A stretch of DNA of 64,000 nucleotides from DATJGR01 sp963812255 (GTDB lineage: Bacteria > Pseudomonadota > Gammaproteobacteria > Pseudomonadales > Azotimanducaceae): assembly GCA_963812255.1 (NCBI GenBank), contig CAWEUM010000003.1:186001-250000 (forward strand), in the 5' to 3' direction. Below the pieces are notes generated by a model, which saw only the letters and a list, made by a program, of their open reading frames with translations, was not told the DNA's origin and ran no database searches. Within the stretch, counting starts at the first letter, position 1; every line of letters begins with the position of its first letter. The position numbers were made by a program, and so were the translations under genes. This document shows positions 43,338-50,361 of the stretch, one piece after another.

Positions 43338-43506
43338 GCTGACACGCGGAATTTCCGTCCGCAGGTCGGCTCGGATTTCCAATGAACGGATTTGGTGATC
43401 CAGCGTAGCTCAACATGATCGAAACAAACGTTTGGCAGCGGTTTATTAACACCGTAGATCATGTTGAGTGACGGTGAGTGACGATAGATTGGGCACCTGA
43501 GTGGGC
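43338..43506. repeat. Imperfect direct repeat flanking GrpB gene, right copy
   Basis: Begins TGCTGACACGCGGA nine bases after the GrpB stop and ends GGGCACCTGAGTGGGC. Same orientation as 42583-42716, with an extra ~27 bases early and a duplicated GTGAGTGACG late. Confidence 0.8.
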
Positions 43507-43609
43507 ACTTGGTACTGCAATCCCTGCTTGAGTCCGTGCGGGCGCACCACATCCACGCGCGGGACCGGTTCGATTGGTTTTCCTAGACGGAACTCCGATG
43601 CTGAGTGAA

Positions 43610-44536
43610 CTACGCGTCGCGCCAAGCGACTCCGTCTCGTGGAGGTAGTCCGAGGCTCGCGATCGTCCAGTCGAGATTGATCGCGGCAAGGCGGCGAAAG
43701 ACCCGTCGCAACCAGGGCGGTGCATTGGACTGTTGATCCACTGCGCGAAGAACGAGATCGCCGCTTTGCATCGCTGCCCACGGCGCACCGTCAGGCAACA
43801 CGACGTGCGGAGCTGGCCCCCCTTCGAGATGGGCGGCCGGCAGAAACGTGGCTAAATCAGTATGCGCCGCGCCTGCTCGTGCATTGCTCCAGTCGACGAA
43901 GCGCGGACCGTCCGGCAAAAGGCAAATGTTGTCGCTTCTCATGTCGCCGTGGACGAACGACGCGCCCGTTTGATCTAAGTTCTCCTCTGCTACCGCGATT
44001 TCACCGACGTGGTTCGCAAACCATTCGCGTGAACTCATCCGAAGGTCTAAGAATGAACTCGGGGTGTCCGCGATGGCGCGCCAATGTTGGGTCGTTGGTG
44101 CGATGCGCTTGTCGAGACTCTCCGGCGCGGACACGAGCGCTAGCTCGCCCAAGGTCGAGAAGACGCGCTCGAGATCGCCGCCTCGCCAGTTCACGCCGGC
44201 GTGGCTAGCTGGCCAATGGCCGCCCAAGTAGTCCGTCACGAGGATCGGGTGTTCGCCAGTCTCGTCAATCCACGCGAGGACCCGTGGAGCGAACCGTTCC
44301 GCCCGTTCAATCGCGACGTATTCATTGCGCAACCACGCGGTCGTTTCCGGCGTCGTCGCCGCTTTGACGAAGGCGCGGGCGCCGTCACGAAATTCAACGA
44401 TGAATCGATGCGCTGCCGAGAGACCGGTGTCGGGACGTCGCCAGTTCTGCACGTGACTGCGCAGCGCCGCTTCCACGCGCTCACGCACGCGGTCCGGCAA
44501 CTCGCCCTGGGTGCTGCTTGGTGCGTACTTCGGCAT
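43610..44536 (-). CDS. Aminoglycoside-phosphotransferase-family kinase
   Basis: 308 residues. Brenner motif FVHGDMRSDNICLL (catalytic Asp and Mg-binding Asn) and the metal Asp in RFVDWSNARAG. N-lobe shows AHRFIVEFRDGARAFVKAA with the ATP-binding Lys. The family phosphorylates antibiotics, homoserine, choline or other small alcohols; nothing here fixes the substrate. Opposite strand to the GrpB gene and beyond the right direct repeat. Confidence 0.85.
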   Translation of the reverse strand: MPKYAPSSTQGELPDRVRERVEAALRSHVQNWRRPDTGLSAAHRFIVEFRDGARAFVKAATTPETTAWLRNEYVAIERAERFAPRVLAWIDETGEHPILVTDYLGGHWPASHAGVNWRGGDLERVFSTLGELALVSAPESLDKRIAPTTQHWRAIADTPSSFLDLRMSSREWFANHVGEIAVAEENLDQTGASFVHGDMRSDNICLLPDGPRFVDWSNARAGAAHTDLATFLPAAHLEGGPAPHVVLPDGAPWAAMQSGDLVLRAVDQQSNAPPWLRRVFRRLAAINLDWTIASLGLPPRDGVAWRDA

Positions 44537-44587
44537 GTAATCAGTATTCCAACGTCGGCGGACACGATGCGACCACTGTAGTTCACC

Positions 44588-44728
44588 TTACTCCGGTGCA
44601 CGCACTACTCGAACCTTGCCGCTATGGCCGCCTCCGCAGTAGAAGCGACCGCCGCCGTCGGATTCGAGTCCGGATACGTGCACGTCGGCGGGATCTCGTG
44701 TCGGCTCGACCCGTGTGCGTATGGACGT
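44588..44728 (-). pseudogene. C-terminal remnant of an unidentified enzyme
   Basis: A minus-strand frame ending at 44588 reads DVHVSGLESDGGGRFYCGGGHSGKVRVVR, resembling the C-terminus of glutamine-cyclotransferase-like propeller proteins. No start or complete domain precedes it. The rest of 44537-44960 holds no other recognisable gene. Confidence 0.3.
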
Positions 44729-44960
44729 AAGTGGCCCCGTCGATACTCGGAAATCGTCGAGATAGATCAGGCGTCTCGCCCACGAATAGCGCGGTGAACA
44801 CCTGCGGTTCGTCTTCTCGACAGAGAATGGAGTTGCCTGGTCGAGGGCGAAAACTTGTGCCTACCGATCGCGAGCGGGTAGATGTTGATCGAAGAATCGG
44901 ATCCCGCCGGTGTCGGCGACCAAAGAGAGTGGCCATCTTTTCAAAATAAATCAAATGCAA

Positions 44961-44990
44961 TTGATACATCTGATCTGATTGATGTATATT
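44961..44990 (+). promoter_or_regulatory. Promoter with overlapping ArsR-type dyad
   Basis: TTGATA (44961-44966) and TATATT (44985-44990) lie 18 bases apart, a good sigma-70 pair. The inverted repeat ATACATC-N10-GATGTAT (44964-44987) spans the spacer, where an ArsR/SmtB repressor would block polymerase. A CTCGAC/GTCGAG hairpin follows at 45013-45029. Confidence 0.6.
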
Positions 44991-45054
44991 GCAGACGTCA
45001 CAAGAACGCCCGCTCGACACCACGTCGAGTGGTGCATTTTGAAGGAGGTTGGGG

Positions 45055-45171
45055 ATGTGCGCTCGACATGCTCAATTGCGCTGGACAGACGTGGATTCCG
45101 ACGCCGCTTTACGGGTCATTGCGGCAATCGTGCTATCGGCGGGGCTCGCGACGTTGTTGTACGCGGGGTGA
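45055..45171 (+). CDS. Small membrane peptide ahead of arsR-arsC fusion
   Basis: 38 codons starting at ATG 45055 behind a strong AAGGAGG. The second half (LRVIAAIVLSAGLATLLYAG) is a single transmembrane helix. Its stop is three bases from the ATG of the ArsR-ArsC fusion, on the same presumed transcript. It could be a leader peptide coupling translation, a functional micro-membrane protein, or the tail of a lost transporter. Confidence 0.5.
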   Translation: MCARHAQLRWTDVDSDAALRVIAAIVLSAGLATLLYAG

Positions 45172-45173
45172 GT

Positions 45174-45950
45174 ATGGGCAATCAGGTTCAGCCGACCCTG
45201 GCGCCTCAGGAATTCCTGCAACTGGCGGGACATCCGCTGCGCTGGCGGCTGCTGGCCCAGCTGGCCCGGAGCGACCGCATGGTCAGCGAGCTGATGGACC
45301 TGGTCGGCGAGCCGCAGAACCTGGTTTCGTACCACCTGGCCAAGCTGCGAGATGCCGGTCTGGTGTCGGCGCGGCGCAGTTCGGCCGATCGCCGGGACGC
45401 CTACTACACGGTCGATTTGACCCGCGTGGGTGATCTGATGTCTGAGACCGGCGGGGCCCTCCACCCTGGCCTGCGACTCACGCCGCCGTCCCGAGGCAAT
45501 GCTAGCCCGGGCAAGGTGGCGAAGGTGTTGTTCTTGTGCACCGGCAACAGCGCGCGTTCCCAGATGGCCGAGGCACTGGCCCGGGCTCGTTCCAACGGAG
45601 CGGTCAAGGCCTACAGCGCCGGCAGCCATCCCAAGCCCCTGCACCCTAATGCGGTGCGCGTGATGCGAGACGACCACGGCATCGAGCTGGCCGGCCACAG
45701 GTCGAAACATCTGGACCGGTTCGCTGGCCAACGCTTCGATTGGGTGATCAGCCTGTGTGATCGGGTGCGCGAGGTGTGTCCCGAGTTTCCCCATCGACCG
45801 GACACCGTCCACTGGAGTATCCCAGACCCGGCGGCCGGCCAGACCGACGACGACGCCAGCTACCCGGTGTTCCGGCAGACGGCATCGGAACTCGACACCC
45901 GCATCGGGTTCCTGCTCGCCGCAATCAACGATCGAAGGTCCGCCCACTGA
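45174..45950 (+). CDS. ArsR-type repressor fused to ArsC (LMW-phosphatase arsenate reductase)
   Basis: 258 residues. Residues ~10-95 are an ArsR winged helix (LAGHPLRWRLLAQLARSDRMVSELMDLVGEPQNLVSYHLAKLRDAGLV). Residues ~115-255 are a low-molecular-weight phosphatase/arsenate reductase with the P-loop LCTGNSARSQ (Cys122, Arg128) and the DP acid loop SIPDPAAGQ. The ArsR half lacks the usual ELCVCDL metal-binding cysteines (here ELMDLVG), so the sensing site must differ. ATG 45174 has GGGGTGAG ahead. A promoter/operator lies at 44961 and a VOC gene follows after 19 bases. Confidence 0.88.
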   Translation: MGNQVQPTLAPQEFLQLAGHPLRWRLLAQLARSDRMVSELMDLVGEPQNLVSYHLAKLRDAGLVSARRSSADRRDAYYTVDLTRVGDLMSETGGALHPGLRLTPPSRGNASPGKVAKVLFLCTGNSARSQMAEALARARSNGAVKAYSAGSHPKPLHPNAVRVMRDDHGIELAGHRSKHLDRFAGQRFDWVISLCDRVREVCPEFPHRPDTVHWSIPDPAAGQTDDDASYPVFRQTASELDTRIGFLLAAINDRRSAH

Positions 45951-45969
45951 CATCCACGGAGACGCCTTG

Positions 45970-46356
45970 ATGAAACCGAGTGAGATCGTGAACGTGCGCT
46001 ACATGGTCGACGACGTCGACAAGGCCGTCGCCTTCTATACGAAACGCCTCGAATTCGAGGTGCTGACGAGCTTTCCACCCGCGTTCGCCGACGTGAAATG
46101 CGGCAACCTGCGGCTCCTGCTCAGCGGACCGACCAGCTCCGCAGGGCGCCCGATGCCGGATGGCGCGAAGCCAGGACCCGGCGGCTGGAACCGCATCCAC
46201 CTCCTGGTCGACGACATCGCGACTGAAGTCACCCGCCTCCGAGACGCCGGGGTGGAGTTCCGAAGCGACATCGTGACCGGCCCGGGCGGCGCGCAGATCG
46301 TGCTCAACGACCCGTCGGGGAATCCCATCGAACTCTTTCAACCCGCCGCCTCTTAA
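45970..46356 (+). CDS. VOC-superfamily protein
   Basis: 128 residues of glyoxalase/bleomycin-resistance fold: two babbb units, VNVRYMVDDVDKAVAFYTKRLEFEVL and NRIHLLVDDIATEVTRLRDAGVEF, ending VLNDPSGNPIELFQP. GGAGA precedes the ATG, 19 bases after arsR-arsC, so likely one operon. The paired cysteines of the ArsI C-As lyase are absent, so organoarsenical cleavage is not supported. Confidence 0.85.
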   Translation: MKPSEIVNVRYMVDDVDKAVAFYTKRLEFEVLTSFPPAFADVKCGNLRLLLSGPTSSAGRPMPDGAKPGPGGWNRIHLLVDDIATEVTRLRDAGVEFRSDIVTGPGGAQIVLNDPSGNPIELFQPAAS

Positions 46357-46382
46357 CCATTCGTCAGGCGAGAGGAGGAACT

Positions 46383-46490
46383 ATGTCGCTGTATTCACCC
46401 GGAGTTTTCCTCCATATCGTTGGTGCTCTGGGTTTGTTCGCGGCACTCTCCGTCGTTCCGTCGCTACGGGCCAAGCCCAAGAGTGGATAA
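46383..46490 (+). pseudogene. N-terminal stub of a membrane protein
   Basis: GAGAGGAGG and ATG open MSLYSPGVFLHIVGALGLFAALSV, the first helix typical of DUF2269-like membrane proteins, but the frame ends after 35 codons and no later helices are found. Likely a truncated remnant. Confidence 0.5.
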
Positions 46491-46780
46491 AGCCGCTCGA
46501 CGGCCGCAAGCTGGTCGAGGGGCCTTCACGGGAGCCGCGGCAAAGCTCGTCGCCGAAAACCTGAAGAACCCATACCACATCGGCGACGAACCTGGACCGA
46601 CCCTGACATTGGGGTAGGTCGATGCATGGACGAGTCAGCCCGGCGCGTTCGCGGTTGCAGCTCGAAATGCCAACGACATCACTGAGGCGATCAATTTTGC
46701 GCGCGACAACGACCTGCGTCTGGTGGTCAAAGACGGCGGTCACAACTATCAGGGCACGTCCAATGCGCCGTACCATCCCC
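46491..46780 (+). pseudogene. FAD-linked (BBE-type) oxidase relic
   Basis: Across more than one frame the sequence reads DGRKLVEG, FTGAAAKLVAENLKNPYHIGDEPG, then ANDITEAINFARDNDLRLVV and DGGHNYQGTSNAP. This is the FAD-binding N-terminal region of berberine-bridge-type oxidases, including the GGH flavin-attachment histidine. Frames break near 46510 and 46615 and the rest of the enzyme is missing. Confidence 0.6.
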
Positions 46781-46912
46781 ACGGAAGCAGCTCGATGTTC
46801 CGAGACGGCAGCACTCGGATCCGCCAGCTGAGCGGCTGCGTCGGCGACCGCTGTAGGCTCGATACTGGCTCTGTCGCCGAACGGGACATCGCCTGGATCG
46901 GCTTCCGCGGTA

Positions 46913-47710
46913 GTGGTAAGCCTCCGACCCCCATATCCCCCCACGACAGACGAAGTCATTCTGAGTAGCGGCCGCGTCAGCGCCGGACATTTGGTAGGCG
47001 TGAGTTTAACTGAGGTGGTTTTAGAGGAAGACTCATTCGCGCGTTCAGACGTCGACTGGTTGCATCTGGCGAACCCCCCACAGTCGAATGCCGGAAGCAC
47101 CATCGGGGCCAACGAGTCCCACCCACCCACACCGCCAGGCGGAACGGACGATTCCGGGCCCAAAACGCCGCCATCCCTTCCAGACCAGCTTTTTCCACCA
47201 CCGCCTGCGCCCCCACCCCCCAAAGTGCCACGCGAGCGCTGCCTCGACCTCGCGAGAAATATGCCCAAGACGCCGGTCTGGCACGGCACGTTCATCGCAC
47301 ACTTCCACTACGATACGGGTCATTGTCCAGGTGACTCGCGACCAATATGCACGGCGACCTGGACGACAACCGCTCGAGGGTCGTTTCGGCTTAGGCACGC
47401 ATCTAGCAGAAATCCGTCGACGGGTGACGGTTCAGCGCACTTGGACGTCAATCTCCAGGCGACCTTTGGAAACCAGCTTGTCAGCTACGTCAAGTCGCTG
47501 CCGGCCCAGCTGCCCGCGACTGTCAACGACATCCACCAGCTCGACCAGCAATATTGGGATCAGTGGCACACGTATGACCGGGTCTGTCGTGACTACGCGG
47601 ACTGCAAAAACATTGCCCCTACCAAATGCATTGCGCCTCCAGACGAACCGTCGGGACCGATTCCGGGCCAGGAGACGACGCTCCCAACAACGCCGCCACA
47701 ACCGGGGTAA
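46913..47710 (+). CDS. Hypothetical protein with proline-rich linker
   Basis: 265 residues from GTG 46913. Residues ~68-105 are very proline-rich (PPTPPGG..., FPPPPAPPPPKVP). The remainder (ERCLDLARNMPKTPVWHGTFIAHFHYDTGHCPGD...) has six cysteines and a C-terminal acidic/proline tail. It may be the C-terminal half of a larger secreted or polymorphic protein, since the linker comes early and no signal peptide is seen. No family recognised. Confidence 0.45.
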   Translation: MVSLRPPYPPTTDEVILSSGRVSAGHLVGVSLTEVVLEEDSFARSDVDWLHLANPPQSNAGSTIGANESHPPTPPGGTDDSGPKTPPSLPDQLFPPPPAPPPPKVPRERCLDLARNMPKTPVWHGTFIAHFHYDTGHCPGDSRPICTATWTTTARGSFRLRHASSRNPSTGDGSAHLDVNLQATFGNQLVSYVKSLPAQLPATVNDIHQLDQQYWDQWHTYDRVCRDYADCKNIAPTKCIAPPDEPSGPIPGQETTLPTTPPQPG

Positions 47711-47834
47711 GCGCTATCAAGATCTGTTGGGGTTCGTCACAAGACCCCCAACGGAAAGAGGTCCAAACTGGTTGTGCTCGGCCCACTGCTGATCCGTGTG
47801 GGCTGGATCCAAGGAGACCACTAGGAGACACCTA

Positions 47835-48437
47835 ATGGCGCGTAAGACCTTCGACAATTCCAAGTTCATCCTGCCGTTTGTCTCGATTGTCTTTCTCAGC
47901 GTTCTGGCGGCTCAATACGTACGGTTCCCCACCTTTCTGATTATTGTTGCCGGCGTGGCTTTCGCTGCGGGGGTCCTGTGCCTAATCGCATACCTTTTTG
48001 TCCGCCAGACCGGTTGGCGCGACCTGTGGCACAAGTATCCGGCGGCTCGGACGATGACAGACGCATCGCAGACATGTCGGACCGCCATCCTAGCGACCGT
48101 CGGGCTTGACGATCCGAATTACCGAAGGTCCAAAGTTCGGCTGAATTTCATCGTGCGAGTAAGATCCGACGATCAAGCTTTGTACGTTTCGGCAATTCGG
48201 CTCTTTGCGCTGCTTTTTCCACCCGTAAGGGTTCCGTGGGCTGCGATCGCCAAGGTCAAGTACTTCGATCCGTCTGGCTGGTACACATACTCGGGCAAAG
48301 CGGGTTTCGCGTTTCAGCTCAACTACGATCCGGGGTATGCGGAGCAGTTTGTCGAAATCCAGATCGCGGAGCCGACGACATTCATCCAGCTGCCGACCGC
48401 GCTGTTGAGGGAGGCGATTCCGCACTTTCCTACTTGA
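47835..48437 (+). CDS. Two-helix membrane protein of unknown function
   Basis: 200 residues from ATG 47835 with AGGAGA upstream. Helices FILPFVSIVFLSVLAAQYV and FLIIVAGVAFAAGVLCLIAYLFV near the N-terminus, then a soluble domain (ALYVSAIRLFALLFPPVRVPWAAIAKVKYFDPSG, YAEQFVEIQIAEPTTFIQLP) facing the cytoplasm. Similar layouts occur in small immunity-like proteins, but I cannot place it. Good ribosome site and intact frame make it a likely real gene. Confidence 0.6.
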   Translation: MARKTFDNSKFILPFVSIVFLSVLAAQYVRFPTFLIIVAGVAFAAGVLCLIAYLFVRQTGWRDLWHKYPAARTMTDASQTCRTAILATVGLDDPNYRRSKVRLNFIVRVRSDDQALYVSAIRLFALLFPPVRVPWAAIAKVKYFDPSGWYTYSGKAGFAFQLNYDPGYAEQFVEIQIAEPTTFIQLPTALLREAIPHFPT

Positions 48438-48483
48438 CCTACGGAACAGGGTCCCGGGCTCGCTGTCGGCGAGACGTATCGCG

Positions 48484-48805
48484 CGTCAGACGCTGCTCAA
48501 GTTCGCTACCTTGCCGGCCGCGATCGAGTCGTTGGAAGATTACGACTTTAACTTTGCCAGCGGCGCACCAAAGACGCGGATCCAGGAGCTGGCGAGTCTG
48601 TCGTTCATCGAACGTGCCGAGAACATCTTCTTGCTCGGCCCGAGCGGAGTCGGCAAGACGCACCTGGCCTCGGCGCTGGTGTATCGCCCGGTGATGGCGC
48701 GCATCAAGACGCGGTTCATCACGGCCGCCGACCTGATGCTGCAGTTGGCTGCCGCACATCGCAAAGAACAGCTTACGTCGTACTTTAATCGTGCGATCTT
48801 GGGGC
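48484..48805 (+). pseudogene. istB: IstB-like ATPase relic (IS21 family), copy 2
   Basis: RQTLLKFATLPAAIESLEDYDFNFASGAPKTRIQELASLSFIERAE, Walker A GPSGVGKTHLASALVY, then RFITAADLMLQLAAAHRKEQLTSYFNRAILG. Homology stops abruptly at about 48805, before Walker B. Same orientation as copy 1 and clearly the same element type; the two relics are truncated at different points. Confidence 0.8.
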
Positions 48806-48894
48806 TACGAAACAGGCGCTGGTCGCATCCTTTGGCGAACCGCCCGTTCAGAGATTACTATGGTGGGGAGTGGTGCCCCTTAGCGCATCCGTCG

Positions 48895-48927
48895 GGCTTC
48901 GAACCAGGTGGCCGGCGGTTTCGTCCG
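48895..48927 (+). repeat. Fragment of tRNA-Arg(TCG), inverted relative to the gene
   Basis: Bases 48895-48920 are identical (26 of 26) to the anticodon-loop-to-T-arm part of the tRNA-Arg gene at 52671-52747, then CGTCCG follows after a small gap. It lies on the plus strand while the tRNA is on the minus strand. Best read as a displaced attachment-site remnant. Confidence 0.75.
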
Positions 48928-48987
48928 ATGCGAAGATCATCACAAGTGAAACTTGCGCCGAAACGTGCTCGAACGCGCAATGGTCGA

Positions 48988-49034
48988 GTCGGCGTGCCCG
49001 ACACCCAGGTTCCCAGCCTGGGGCACACGCCGAC
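48988..49034. repeat. Long-stem hairpin of unknown role
   Basis: GTCGGCGTG (48988-48996) pairs with CACGCCGAC (49026-49034); inside, CCAGG pairs with CCTGG. About 60 bases after the tRNA fragment. No T-run. Between 48930 and 49330 no convincing gene is seen. Confidence 0.45.
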
Positions 49035-49331
49035 CGACTGCCTTCAACTCGGCATGTCGCCCACCGAACAGATTGAGCATTGAGAAAAGTTCGGCTTCCT
49101 TCAACTCTTCCATCCGGCCTTCGTCGAATTCTTGTGTTTGAAGCGAGGGCCGAGGTCATATCCAACCACAATAGCCGCGGCGACCACACTTAGCATGTCG
49201 CCGGCCAGAAGTAATGCCGAAGCGCAGATCAACACTTCGAGTGGTGAGCGATGGCTCTGCATCAAGGCCGAGGGGGGCGCCGCGCGGGATGGCGACACTC
49301 GAGAATTTGAATATGGCTCGCTATTTTCGAG

Positions 49332-49934
49332 GTGGGAAAGGCGCTCTTCGAGTACGTCGACGCGAATGGTGACGTCTCCGGTGTTCTTTCATATTCGCTG
49401 TGCTGCAACGGCGATGCTGTACTGGTCGATGATCATCTGACGCACGATCGCGTAGAAAGGCGGCTCGGCGAACACGATTTCATGACGGACCATATCGAGC
49501 GGCGCGCGACCGTGTCCGAGATCATTGCGCAATCGCGTATATACCGTCTCGGGTGCGATTCACCCGCCACGCTCGAGCTGGTCTTGAGCGATTGGGGCGA
49601 TGGATGGACATGGGGCACCGTCACACTCTCGTCGCCGCGTAAGGCCGGCAGGCCAGCGGGAAGCTACTATGTTTATGGCCATTACGATCCTCAGAGCAGG
49701 CAATTGGATTTGACGCCGGGGCCGTGGATCGTTCAATCGCCGGATTTCTCCCCTGCACGGCTCACTACGAGGCCTTCGACGGCAATATTCTCCCAGTTGA
49801 TCGGCACATGCTCCCCCGCGGGATGCAAGTTCTTGGCGGCGCGAATTGATCAAAGCGCGGACACGCTCGGACAACCGCCGAAAGAAGTGTTGATACCGAT
49901 GCAGAAGGCGCGTCTCGCCCAGTCCGGCAAGTAA
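49332..49934 (+). CDS. Hypothetical protein, possibly 5'-truncated
   Basis: 200 residues from GTG 49332 (GKALFEYVDANGDVSGVLSYSLCCNGDAVLVDD). Mixed strand/helix composition, late CSPAGCKFLAARIDQSADTL. No clear ribosome site, and the chain opens mid-domain, so the true N-terminus may have been lost. No family recognised. Confidence 0.45.
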   Translation: MGKALFEYVDANGDVSGVLSYSLCCNGDAVLVDDHLTHDRVERRLGEHDFMTDHIERRATVSEIIAQSRIYRLGCDSPATLELVLSDWGDGWTWGTVTLSSPRKAGRPAGSYYVYGHYDPQSRQLDLTPGPWIVQSPDFSPARLTTRPSTAIFSQLIGTCSPAGCKFLAARIDQSADTLGQPPKEVLIPMQKARLAQSGK

Positions 49935-50099
49935 CAGCGAACAAGGCAGAGCGCCTCCGGTCGCGATTTGGTGGTCGCGACGGTCGCACGCGGTCTCGAT
50001 CTGACCGCAATCTGGAAGCAAATAAATGCGTAGAGGAATACGTGGAAACGGTTGGCACGTCGAATGCGAGCCAAAGACTGACGACCTCTATCGCTGCTC

Positions 50100-50340
50100 T
50101 CCTGGCAACCGCCCGTAGAGTTTGTGTTCAATCGCTTCTTCCAACGTGAGTCCACGATTTACGCGCTGGAGCACCGCTGTTGTACGTTTCGACGCTGACT
50201 CCGGCTGTACGTATCGCCTCGGAGATTGTCGTTCGGACACCACCGATGACGATTGTTGGAGACGGATGCGCTTTCGGTGATTTGGTCGCAGCACGATCAG
50301 GAGACCAGCTGGACCGGAAAAATAAGGGGTTACACGTCAC
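50100..50340 (-). pseudogene. HTH-like remnant with frameshift
   Basis: One frame gives TIVIGGVRTTISEAIRTAGVSVETYN; the next continues AVLQRVNRGLTLEEAIEHKLYGRL. Joined, they resemble the short HTH found in phage and island proteins (GVS..TY..RV.RG.SLEEAL). A one-base shift near the junction breaks it. Confidence 0.35.
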
Positions 50341-50361
50341 CCATGTATTGCTGGAGTGCGG

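Noticed and set aside
42583..43506. GrpB as an integron cassette with attC sites
   Set aside because: No RYYYAAC/GTTRRRY core pair found at the repeat edges and no integrase of integron type nearby.
45970..46356. VOC protein as ArsI C-As lyase because it follows arsR-arsC
   Set aside because: The adjacent cysteine pair needed for organoarsenical binding is missing.
49101..49262. Minus-strand hydrophobic ORF as a small membrane protein
   Set aside because: No ribosome site, overlaps decayed island sequence, and no supporting context.
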